49,358 nucleotides of DNA from Candidatus Auribacterota bacterium (GTDB taxonomy: Bacteria; Auribacterota; Ancaeobacteria; Ancaeobacterales; Ancaeobacteraceae): NCBI GenBank assembly GCA_022711655.1, contig JAKLEM010000012.1:1-49358 (forward strand), in the 5' to 3' direction. The notes under the pieces were generated by a model. The model ran no database searches. It saw only the letters and a list, made by a program, of their open reading frames with translations, and had not been told where the DNA came from. Below are positions 40,617-47,433 of the stretch, piece by piece (the first letter of the stretch is position 1; the number at the start of each line of letters is the position of its first letter). The translations under genes and the position numbers were made by a program.

Positions 40617-41327
40617 CTACAAATACATATCCTCCGTCTGTATGATGACCTCCGCTATCTCTTTCATCGGTTTGCGCAGGTCCATGCTCTTCTTCCTCAT
40701 CAGCGTATAGGCCTCGTTCTCGGGAAGCCCCATCCGCTTCATCAAGATCCCCTTTGCCCGCTCGACGACTTTACGCGTGCCCAGGGCGTCCTCCATCTGC
40801 TTGTTCTCCCTGATCAGCCGCGCGTTCTCGATTGCGACCGCGATCATCTGCGCCATCATCAGGAGGATCGACACGTCGTCGTCCTTGTATCGATACGGGC
40901 TCTTGTGCTGGATATTCAGCACGCCCACCAGCTTTTCCTTGTATAGGAGCGGGACCGATACGAACCCCTCGTACCGGTCTTCGGGAAGCCCGTGGAAAAG
41001 CTTGAAACGCGCGTCTTTGTACGCATGCTCAGGTATCACCGCCGGTCTCTTTTCACGCGCGACCCATCCGGTGATCCCCTCACCGAGCGCCAGCTTCACT
41101 TCGCCGAGGCACTCGTTCCGCTCGCTCTCCGCGGCGCGCAGCACCAGCTCATCCGCCTTTTCGTTGAGGAGATACAGGAAACACTGGTCGGCCTTCATCA
41201 GCCGTCCCGCCGATTTGACGGCCAGATCGAGAATGTCATCGAGGTTATGATTGAGCGCCGTCGCCTCAAAGACCTTCGTGATCTCTTTCAGCCCCGCATT
41301 GCTCATATCGTATGTCGCTGTAACCAT
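40617..41327 (-). CDS. GAF-ANTAR transcription antitermination regulator
   Basis: This 236-residue protein has a GAF domain at about residues 20-170 (KVFEATALNHNLDDILDLAV, GITGWVAREKRPAVIPEHAY, VPLLYKEKLVGVLNIQHKS). A short coiled linker leads to an ANTAR domain (about 180-230) with the helical signature RKVVERAKGILMKRMGLPEN then EAYTLMRKKSMDLRKPM. ANTAR proteins bind tandem hairpins in leader RNA and prevent termination, often for nitrogen genes. AGGAGG precedes ATG 41327, and a sigma-54 type promoter lies directly upstream. Location between two porin genes and before glnK-amtB fits a nitrogen regulator. Confidence 0.9.
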   Translation of the reverse strand: MVTATYDMSNAGLKEITKVFEATALNHNLDDILDLAVKSAGRLMKADQCFLYLLNEKADELVLRAAESERNECLGEVKLALGEGITGWVAREKRPAVIPEHAYKDARFKLFHGLPEDRYEGFVSVPLLYKEKLVGVLNIQHKSPYRYKDDDVSILLMMAQMIAVAIENARLIRENKQMEDALGTRKVVERAKGILMKRMGLPENEAYTLMRKKSMDLRKPMKEIAEVIIQTEDMYL

Positions 41328-41353
41328 GGTTGCCTCCTGTTGGCATCTATAAC

Positions 41354-41368
41354 GCAATCTCCATGCCA
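41354..41368 (-). promoter_or_regulatory. sigma-54 type promoter for GAF-ANTAR gene
   Basis: On the minus strand TGGCAT-N5-TTGCG places GG (41367-41366) and GC (41355-41354) exactly 10 nt apart. The expected start near 41342 leaves a leader of about 15 nt that contains AGGAGG. The spacing and both elements fit the sigma-54 consensus. Confidence 0.75.
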
Positions 41369-41549
41369 GGGGAGAGATTCATGTTAATTACTCGCGTAAC
41401 TTCCCTATAAATAACATTTTAGAAAAACCTAAAGCGTCGAAGCGCCCGATGCGCGCACCTGGCAAGTGCATGAAAACCGGTCACTTTGACTGAGAAGGAA
41501 CAGGGAGATGGGTTAAAGAGGCAGGCTTTCGGCCGTTGACATGATCATA

Positions 41550-42698
41550 TCAGAAATTGATCATATATTTGAAGCCGCCGTAGAACTCGTCGCCGGTCAG
41601 GATGTTCCCCTGATCAAAGGTCGTGGTCACTTCGTTGCCGTCGCCGTCGAAACCGGTCGCTTCTTCATACTGCGTGTAAAAATATGTCTTCTTGAGGCGC
41701 TTGGAATAGGAAAGAAACGGTTCGATGCACATATGCGCCCCGACCGGGATCGGCAGGGAAAAACCGAATTCGAACGTCTGGAGCTTCGAGCTCGCCGACC
41801 ATTGCTTGTGGTTGTAGCCGAGCTTCGAATAGCCGGCGACGGTAACGAGCTTCAGGTCGAAACTCTGCGCCACGCCGACCTCGTACCAGATACCTGTCCC
41901 TGCGGTGAAATCGTTGACGATCGTCACATAGGGATTCAACGGCCAGTTGTAGGTCACCGTGCCATAGAACTCGTTATCGCTCGTGCCCGTGGGGGGAAAC
42001 CAGTACCGCCAGATGCCGATCGCAAGATTGAAATCGGCGGCTTTCCTGAGAAGATACGGCCACTGGCCGGCCTCGACACCAAGCAGCTTCGCGCCGGCAA
42101 GCATGTCAAAATTGTAATCGAAATAAAAGTCGTGCTCGGTATCGGGCGAGTCGTCCTCCCCTTCTTCGTTGCCGTTCTTCAGGAGATTGGCCCAATAAGT
42201 AAAGCTGAAGGTGCCTAGCGGGAGGAATTTCGTGCTCGTCTTGACGTACGGCTGCCAGCAGGCGCGGTCGCCGAGGTTCTGGCCGCGCCAGATATACTTA
42301 CTCGTAAGGGTGAAGCCGAGCTCGAACGCGAGGGGCGAATATTTACCGACGACGTCGAGCGCGTCGTCGTATCCGGGGATCTTCGAAACCCCCAGTCTGG
42401 CGTCGCGCGTAACGGCGGCGATCCTCTGGCCGACATGCCGGTCAAACGCGTCATCGACGATCGACGGCTCGAGATAACCCGGCGACAGCGGCGATCCGGG
42501 TTCTTTTACGATGATCGTCTCGCCGCCTTTGTCGCCGAGCTGGACAAAGCTGTCCTGAAAGGACTCTTTTTGCGATTGCGCAGTACCGGACCGTCCGGAC
42601 GGGGGTTGGGAAGCAACTTCGGCACATGCGGATCCGCGGGACAGAGCGCACAGCACCGCGACACCGGCTATGATCAGCAGAACGCCTTTGTACTGCAT
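41550..42698 (-). CDS. outer-membrane porin-like protein 2
   Basis: This 382-residue exported protein has a signal peptide (LLIIAGVAVLCALSRGSACA) followed by a linker and the same barrel as porin 1. The shared blocks include SKYIWRGQNLGDRACWQPYV, TKFLPLGTFSFTYWANLL, FEFGFSLPIPVGAHMCIEPF and the terminal GGFKYMINF. The linker also matches porin 1 (DDAFDRHVGQRIAAV and KIPGYDDALDVVGKYSPLAF), so that region is a conserved domain, not filler. ATG 42698 has GAGG 7 nt upstream. It is separated from the ANTAR gene by 222 nt holding a sigma-54 type promoter. Substrate unknown. Confidence 0.78.
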   Translation of the reverse strand: MQYKGVLLIIAGVAVLCALSRGSACAEVASQPPSGRSGTAQSQKESFQDSFVQLGDKGGETIIVKEPGSPLSPGYLEPSIVDDAFDRHVGQRIAAVTRDARLGVSKIPGYDDALDVVGKYSPLAFELGFTLTSKYIWRGQNLGDRACWQPYVKTSTKFLPLGTFSFTYWANLLKNGNEEGEDDSPDTEHDFYFDYNFDMLAGAKLLGVEAGQWPYLLRKAADFNLAIGIWRYWFPPTGTSDNEFYGTVTYNWPLNPYVTIVNDFTAGTGIWYEVGVAQSFDLKLVTVAGYSKLGYNHKQWSASSKLQTFEFGFSLPIPVGAHMCIEPFLSYSKRLKKTYFYTQYEEATGFDGDGNEVTTTFDQGNILTGDEFYGGFKYMINF

Positions 42699-42771
42699 CA
42701 CAGGACCTCTTTTCGTCGCATGACCGCGACGTTACGCCCACAGTGTAACACAGGTTGGCTGCAACACACAT

Positions 42772-42801
42772 AAAAAAGGGGCGGACGATCAAGTCCGCCC
42801 C
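42772..42801 (-). terminator. intrinsic terminator after large exported protein gene
   Basis: GGGGCGGAC (42778-42786) pairs perfectly with GTCCGCCCC (42793-42801), and TTTTTT follows on the minus strand (42777-42772). It lies about 20 nt after the stop at 42823 and before the porin 2 gene. Confidence 0.92.
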
Positions 42802-42822
42802 CCACCTTGCGTACCAGCGCGA

Positions 42823-45321
42823 TCATTCGCGTTCGAATTCGCTGACGACGCGTTCGGGGACGTCGGTGCACAACCCCGGATAGCGGCCCTGCAGCTCACG
42901 GATAAACGAAACGAACCGCGGAAAGACCCGCTTACTGAGCAGTGCATCGCCTGTCGAAGCGGCGGGAGAACCCTGCTTTTCAAAAGCGATAAGCTCATCG
43001 ATAACGCGCCGCTGCCTTTGCAGCTCTGCGGACATCGACACTTCGCGGACGCTCGTATACAATCGTTCGAGGCTCTCAGGAGAAAACGCCGCCAGAGCGC
43101 CTGAAAGTCCGCCGTCACCTTTTCCAGACCCGGCGTTGGCCGGGAGGACCGGTCTTTGAACGCCGTGCGCGCTCGACGGGAGAACCGCGGCCGGCGCAAC
43201 AGTCCGGGCTGTCGCGCTTTCCCGCGCGTTCGCCAGCTCGATGCGATGAGAGAACTCCCGTTCGTCGATGATCTCGTAAGCGGCCTCTTTATCGATACTG
43301 CCTTTCTCGATCAAAGCTGTGCTATCCTGAGCGCCCGCCCCCTTCCTGCCGAGAACGAACACCGCCGATTTCTTGGTGCCGTTTATATCGATATTGAACG
43401 GGAGATAGTGGCTGCCCCCGATCCAGCGTACACCCTGATGATCGCACGTGATACAGGCGAAACTCTCGCTGAGCCTCTTCAGATCGGCGTCGCCGTCCGC
43501 AAACGTAATGATCGCGCCGTCTGCGGTCTCGCGGCTCTTCAGTTTTTTGAACTGGGAGAGCCATTGCGTCTGCCGCTCCGCAATATAGCGCCTGATCTCC
43601 TCGGGAAGCAGACTTTTGCCGCCGGAGTTCTTGGCAAGCATCAGCGACAGGGCGAGCAGGATCTCTTTCGCGTTCAGATATTCCCTGTTCTTCTGCGCGC
43701 GGCCGGTTATCGGCTCCACCGCCGAGAGGACCTCAGCAGCAAGGTGCGACGGTTGGAACATATAGCGCGCGAAGGGAGGCGAGACCTCCATCATGCGCTG
43801 CATGTACACCGCGTTGTCCTGCGCCTGCGAGGCCCGCGGCGCGACTATGACGTACGAGATCCCTTCCGCTTCCAGCCTTCTCCTCACACCGGCCGTATGG
43901 AACCCTCCGGTGATCAGGACGGCGCACCCGTTCTCTTCGCCTTTCAGTTTCCGGAGCATGTTACGGAAAAGCGCTCCGTCCCGCGCCAAGGCAGTGTCGT
44001 AGAATTCCTGCACATAGGTGACGGCGCTGAATATGAGGTCGAGATACTCGTCGAAAAACTCTATCTTTTCGTGCGGGTACCGGTCCATGAACTGCTTGAA
44101 CCGCTGCGCGGTGAACTCGTCGCGGTGCGCCGCGTAATACTCGATCTCCTGCCGGCTGAGCTGCAGCGAGAACATCTTCTCGAGGATCCCGAGCGCTTTC
44201 ATCATTCGCGCCGCCTCTTTCTGTCGGTCAGTGCGCAGGAGCACCCCCTTCAGGAGATCGGCGAGGATATCTGTCTGCGCGAACAGGTCGTCATTGCGTA
44301 TCGCACCGTACATTCCAACCAGCCGGATATACCGCTCGAAGTAGGGCCACCGGTCGAAAGAGACCTTGTTGGCATCCGCGAGAGATCTCAGATACGAATA
44401 GAACTCTGCGGCCGGCATCCTGCCTGTCCGGAACAGGAGGCTCTTCTCGACGAGCTCAGCCGCCCCGCCCTTATCCAGCTTCGCGCTCAGCGCCGCGATA
44501 CACGATTCGCGCTCTTCGGGCAGCTGCTTGTAGTCGATCAGCTTCTCGAGCGCGACCGCGGACATGAACTTCTGGAACTCCTTGAGATTGTCGTAATATG
44601 CCTGCAGAGAAGGATTGCCCCGCCGGGCATCTGCGTAACGTTCGTACAGGAATTGCGCATAGGCGCTCACCGGCACGGAACCCGTGCGGCGGCCGTCCTC
44701 CATTTGCATGAGCGGCCTGGCCTCGGGCGGATAGGCCGACTGAGAGATGCCGTTCATCACCTTTCGCAGCTGCTCGAAATAGCGCCCGCCTTTTTCCTTG
44801 ATGCGCTGGACCCGGATAAAGTCCTTGAGATTCCTGACGTACAGTCCTTTCTGCTCGATGCCGTAGAGCAGGACCGGCCGGTCGCTCAGGACCGAATACC
44901 ATTCGGCGCCGGAGATATACCCGTCGGCAAGGAGCGATTCCGCGATCTTCTCTTTCACCCGTTTATCGGGACACGACTTCAGCAGAGACGGGTCGATCCG
45001 TCCCTGGGCCCCTTCGACCGCGATCAGCCGCAGCGGGTTGTCGCGGAAAAACGTTTCCGCGTGCGTGATGATCCTCTCGATATTCTTCTGGGCCTCGACA
45101 TTCGCGTGTATGTCCTCGATATAGAGGACAAGCTTGCCGCTCGAGCCGAGGTAAACATCCTTGACGAACCCATAGTTCTCGGGGATATGCAGCTGCGCCG
45201 GCCTGGCGGGCGCGGCCGTCTCATTCTTCGCCGCATTCGCCGAAAATACAAACGCGCACATGACGATCAACGATTGGATCACAACGATACTGATGATACG
45301 TGAAGTTGTATGGCGGTTCAT
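42823..45321 (-). CDS. large exported protein with TIKI/ChaN-like features
   Basis: This 832-residue protein starts MNRHTTSRIISIVVIQSLIV at ATG 45321, with GGAGG 5 nt upstream, and has a cleavable signal peptide (FVFSANA). The first half contains SGKLVLYIEDIHANVEAQKN (D-x-H), LRLIAVEGAQGRIDPSLL and, around 470-500, CAVLITGGFHTAGVRRRLEA (GGFHT). These spaced Asp/His/Glu motifs recall the ChaN/TIKI/EreA superfamily of metal- or haem-binding hydrolase-like folds; this is inference. The second half (from about 560) is helical with no known motif. Proteins of this look are familiar from Omnitrophota. Two promoter signals precede it and a strong terminator follows. Confidence 0.72.
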   Translation of the reverse strand: MNRHTTSRIISIVVIQSLIVMCAFVFSANAAKNETAAPARPAQLHIPENYGFVKDVYLGSSGKLVLYIEDIHANVEAQKNIERIITHAETFFRDNPLRLIAVEGAQGRIDPSLLKSCPDKRVKEKIAESLLADGYISGAEWYSVLSDRPVLLYGIEQKGLYVRNLKDFIRVQRIKEKGGRYFEQLRKVMNGISQSAYPPEARPLMQMEDGRRTGSVPVSAYAQFLYERYADARRGNPSLQAYYDNLKEFQKFMSAVALEKLIDYKQLPEERESCIAALSAKLDKGGAAELVEKSLLFRTGRMPAAEFYSYLRSLADANKVSFDRWPYFERYIRLVGMYGAIRNDDLFAQTDILADLLKGVLLRTDRQKEAARMMKALGILEKMFSLQLSRQEIEYYAAHRDEFTAQRFKQFMDRYPHEKIEFFDEYLDLIFSAVTYVQEFYDTALARDGALFRNMLRKLKGEENGCAVLITGGFHTAGVRRRLEAEGISYVIVAPRASQAQDNAVYMQRMMEVSPPFARYMFQPSHLAAEVLSAVEPITGRAQKNREYLNAKEILLALSLMLAKNSGGKSLLPEEIRRYIAERQTQWLSQFKKLKSRETADGAIITFADGDADLKRLSESFACITCDHQGVRWIGGSHYLPFNIDINGTKKSAVFVLGRKGAGAQDSTALIEKGSIDKEAAYEIIDEREFSHRIELANARESATARTVAPAAVLPSSAHGVQRPVLPANAGSGKGDGGLSGALAAFSPESLERLYTSVREVSMSAELQRQRRVIDELIAFEKQGSPAASTGDALLSKRVFPRFVSFIRELQGRYPGLCTDVPERVVSEFERE

Positions 45322-45352
45322 GCATCCTCCGGGGTTGAACTTGAGTAGAGAA

Positions 45353-45367
45353 GCAGATCGCGTGCCA
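45353..45367 (-). promoter_or_regulatory. sigma-54 type promoter for large exported protein
   Basis: On the minus strand TGGCACG-N4-CTGCT puts GG (45366-45365) and GC (45354-45353) exactly 10 nt apart. It is the best match of the four such sites in the window. The start would be near 45341, about 20 nt before the ATG with its ribosome site. Confidence 0.78.
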
Positions 45368-45383
45368 GGACAACCCTTCATAT

Positions 45384-45413
45384 AGAATATATGTAAATCA
45401 TTGGCAGTGTCAA
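45384..45413 (-). promoter_or_regulatory. sigma-70 type promoter for large exported protein
   Basis: On the minus strand a perfect TTGACA (45413-45408) is followed after 18 nt by TATTCT (45389-45384). It lies just upstream of the sigma-54 type site, so the gene may have two promoters. Confidence 0.55.
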
Positions 45414-45526
45414 TGTTAATCCATGACAAGCCTTGGTCTGCGATCAGAGAACGCTTCCGTTTGCTCTACAATGCCGCGGCTATAATGCTCCGATTCGCTA
45501 TTAGTGGCGTCGAAAAACGTGCTTAT

Positions 45527-45555
45527 TGCAGCGGGTGACAGGGCGGCATTCTTTC
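45527..45555. repeat. half copy of structured element type 1 (left arm only)
   Basis: These 29 bases match 15945-15973 at 28 positions. The partner arm found at 16070-16102 is missing. A short imperfect stem follows instead (GATCG near 45555, CGATC near 45582). As in the full locus, a type 2 element follows, here 49 nt later. Confidence 0.8.
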
Positions 45556-45604
45556 GATCGATGACACATGCTATCATTCAACGATCAGGAGCAGCTTGAT
45601 CAAA

Positions 45605-45802
45605 GGCAGGCAGTGAGTGTCCGTGTCGGCACATTGACAATGCGAGCGGGCACGGAGTCCCGCCCCCCATGCGGGGGCCGCTCCGAGAATCTTCGATTCG
45701 CCGGGTTGCCGTAGTCGAGGGACGAGCGAGCATTGTCGCTGAGCGAAATTTTCCACGCCGGGGAAAATTTCGCGATGCTGACACGGACGCTCACCGACTG
45801 CC
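45605..45802. repeat. large structured inverted-repeat element, type 2, copy 2
   Basis: Outer arms 45605-45631 and 45776-45802 pair over 27 nt with a few mismatches. Stem B is GACAATGC (45636-45643) with GCATTGTC (45730-45737). Stem C is GCGAAATTTTCC (45743-45754) with GGAAAATTTCGC (45762-45773). Relative to copy 1 both stems carry paired changes. Inside stem B an extra segment of about 50 nt (near 45662-45711) adds hairpins CCCCC/GGGGG and GAATC-TTC-GATTC. It lies upstream of the fba promoter. No gene is seen from 45322 to 45899. Confidence 0.85.
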
Positions 45803-45830
45803 ATCCTCCGCTCTATAGGAATAATTTCTA

Positions 45831-45859
45831 TTGATAAAACGAAGAGGATTTCCTACTAT
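45831..45859 (+). promoter_or_regulatory. promoter of fba
   Basis: TTGATA (45831-45836), 17 nt, TACTAT (45854-45859). The -35 matches at five and the -10 at four positions. The leader to ATG 45900 would be about 34 nt. Confidence 0.6.
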
Positions 45860-45899
45860 TCAAGGCTCACAAACACGAAAACCAACAAAAGGAGCTGCT

Positions 45900-46826
45900 A
45901 TGGCGCTTATTTCGACGAAGGAGATGTTCAAGAAGGCGTATGCCGGCGGGTATGCGGTCGGCGCGTTCAACGTCAACGACATGGAGATCGTCCAGGGGAT
46001 CACCGAGGCGATTGCCGAAGAGAAGGCACCGGTCATCCTCCAGGTGTCGGCCGGCGCCCGTAAATACGCCCGCCACGAATACCTCGTCCATCTCGTCAAA
46101 GCCGCGATGGAATGCACCAAGATCGACATCGTCCTCCACCTCGACCACGGCGAGGATTTCGAGGTCTGCAAGTCGTGCGTCGACGGCGGGTTCACGTCGG
46201 TCATGATCGACGGCTCCAAGCACACGTTCGAGGAAAACGTCGCGGTGACGAAAAAGGTGGTCGAGTACGCGCACGCCAAGGGCGTCGTCGTCGAAGCGGA
46301 GCTCGGCAAGCTCGCCGGCATCGAGGACAACATCAAGGTATCGGAAAAAGATGCGATCTTTACCGACCCGAAGCAGGCGAAGGAGTTCGTCGAGCGGACC
46401 GGTTGCGATTCGCTCGCTATCGCCATCGGCACCAGCCACGGCGCCTACAAGTTCAAGGGGGCTGCCGCGCTCGATTTCGACCGGCTCCAGAAGATACAGG
46501 ACCTGCTCCCCGGCTTCCCGATCGTACTCCACGGCGCATCGAGTGTCCCGCAGGACCTCGTCGCGATCTGCAACCAGTACGGCGGCAAGATCCCCGGCGC
46601 GCAGGGCGTGCCGGAAGACATGATCGCCAAGGCGGCGAAGATGGCGGTCTGCAAGGTCAATATCGACACCGACCTGCGCCTCGCCATGACCGGCGCGATC
46701 CGGAAGGTCTTCATCGAAACGCCGGGCGAGTTCGACCCGCGCAAGTACCTCGGCCCGGCCCGCGACGCGATCAAGGCGGTCGTGAAGCACAAGGTCAGAG
46801 TGCTGGGCTGCAACGGAAAAGCGTAG
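45900..46826 (+). CDS. fba: class II fructose-bisphosphate aldolase
   Basis: This 308-residue zinc-dependent aldolase begins MALISTKEMFKKAYAGGYAV; AAAGGAGCTGCT precedes ATG 45900, and the upstream in-frame ATG overlaps the promoter. Landmarks are LHLDHGEDFE (Asp82, metal ligand His83), EAELGKLAG (acidic ligand region), AIGTSHGAYKFKG (His180), VLHGASSVP (His211) and VNIDTDLRLAMTGAIRK (phosphate binding). It cleaves or forms fructose-1,6-bisphosphate in glycolysis and gluconeogenesis. It belongs to the FbaA/GatY-like group; a tagatose-bisphosphate role cannot be excluded. The gene is monocistronic with its own promoter and terminator. Confidence 0.94.
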   Translation: MALISTKEMFKKAYAGGYAVGAFNVNDMEIVQGITEAIAEEKAPVILQVSAGARKYARHEYLVHLVKAAMECTKIDIVLHLDHGEDFEVCKSCVDGGFTSVMIDGSKHTFEENVAVTKKVVEYAHAKGVVVEAELGKLAGIEDNIKVSEKDAIFTDPKQAKEFVERTGCDSLAIAIGTSHGAYKFKGAAALDFDRLQKIQDLLPGFPIVLHGASSVPQDLVAICNQYGGKIPGAQGVPEDMIAKAAKMAVCKVNIDTDLRLAMTGAIRKVFIETPGEFDPRKYLGPARDAIKAVVKHKVRVLGCNGKA

Positions 46827-46840
46827 CCTAACGCCCGCTG

Positions 46841-46880
46841 AAATAAAAAGGACACGCAATTATGCGTGTCCTTTTTATTT
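46841..46880. terminator. bidirectional terminator between fba and desulfoferrodoxin gene
   Basis: A perfect 18-bp stem pairs 46841-46858 with 46863-46880 around an ATTA loop, with A/T-rich ends giving T-tracts on both strands. It lies 14 nt after fba and about 90 nt after the convergent gene. Confidence 0.93.
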
Positions 46881-46969
46881 GATAAGACAGGAGGGAAAGC
46901 CTGCATGCTTCCCTTCGGTAGACCTGAATGGTCTCCCCTACTGCCGATAACACCGACCCGATCCCCGTT

Positions 46970-47344
46970 TCACGATTTCCACAACCCGTGCAGGTTGCAA
47001 AATTCCCGCGCCGTCACCTGCTGGGCCGCGAGGCAGAACTCCGCCTCCGGCTTGGATCCCGGCTTCAGGAACGCGCGGTACGCCGTGCCGTCGGCGATCA
47101 GCTCGATCCATTGAATGAAGTGCTTCTCCTCCATCGGGTGCGGCACCGAGCCGACCTTGACTTTGTACCCCGCCGCCGTCTTTTCGATCACCGGGACATG
47201 CTTTTCCTTCGCTGCGTCGGTCGTGTTCTCGACAAGCAGCTTCATCGGCTGCCCGCAGCAGACGAGCTCGCCGGCGCCTGCGCCAACCACCTCGACCATA
47301 TTGCCGCACACGCCGCACTGGTAGACCTGCAACAGCTGTGTCAT
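46970..47344 (-). CDS. dfx: desulfoferrodoxin (two-iron superoxide reductase)
   Basis: This 124-residue protein has the desulforedoxin-type centre I, Cys10-x2-Cys13 and Cys29-Cys30. The superoxide reductase centre II has His49, His69 and His75 ([14 protein letters not shown]), Cys116 and His119 (CNLHGLWKS). The glutamate in the PHPMEEKH loop is the family's open-site residue. It reduces superoxide to peroxide without making oxygen, a hallmark of anaerobes and microaerophiles. GGAGG precedes the ATG. A possible promoter (47380-47409) lies just upstream, and the gene is alone between a terminator and the next gene's stop. Confidence 0.96.
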   Translation of the reverse strand: MTQLLQVYQCGVCGNMVEVVGAGAGELVCCGQPMKLLVENTTDAAKEKHVPVIEKTAAGYKVKVGSVPHPMEEKHFIQWIELIADGTAYRAFLKPGSKPEAEFCLAAQQVTAREFCNLHGLWKS

Positions 47345-47379
47345 GGGAACCTCCTTGTTGATAGTACGCTATCGTCCGT

Positions 47380-47409
47380 AGTGTACACACCGGCGGGACA
47401 ATTATTCAA
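47380..47409 (-). promoter_or_regulatory. possible promoter of dfx
   Basis: On the minus strand TTGAAT (47409-47404) is followed after 18 nt by TACACT (47385-47380). Both hexamers match consensus at four of six positions. It lies in the 89-nt gap before dfx. Confidence 0.4.
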
Positions 47410-47433
47410 GGGAAAACGCTCGGGAAAGCGCAA

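Noticed and set aside
42702..42760. Hairpin CGTCGC-GGTCAT-GCGACG with a hexaloop upstream of porin 2, as an ANTAR target.
   Set aside because: The loop lacks A at position 1 and G at position 4, no matching second hexaloop hairpin is adjacent, and no terminator follows.
43156..45303. A 715-codon open frame on the plus strand.
   Set aside because: It is the antisense shadow of the exported protein gene at 42823-45321, which has a signal peptide, ribosome site, promoters and terminator. The shadow is Arg-rich and has no recognisable motif.
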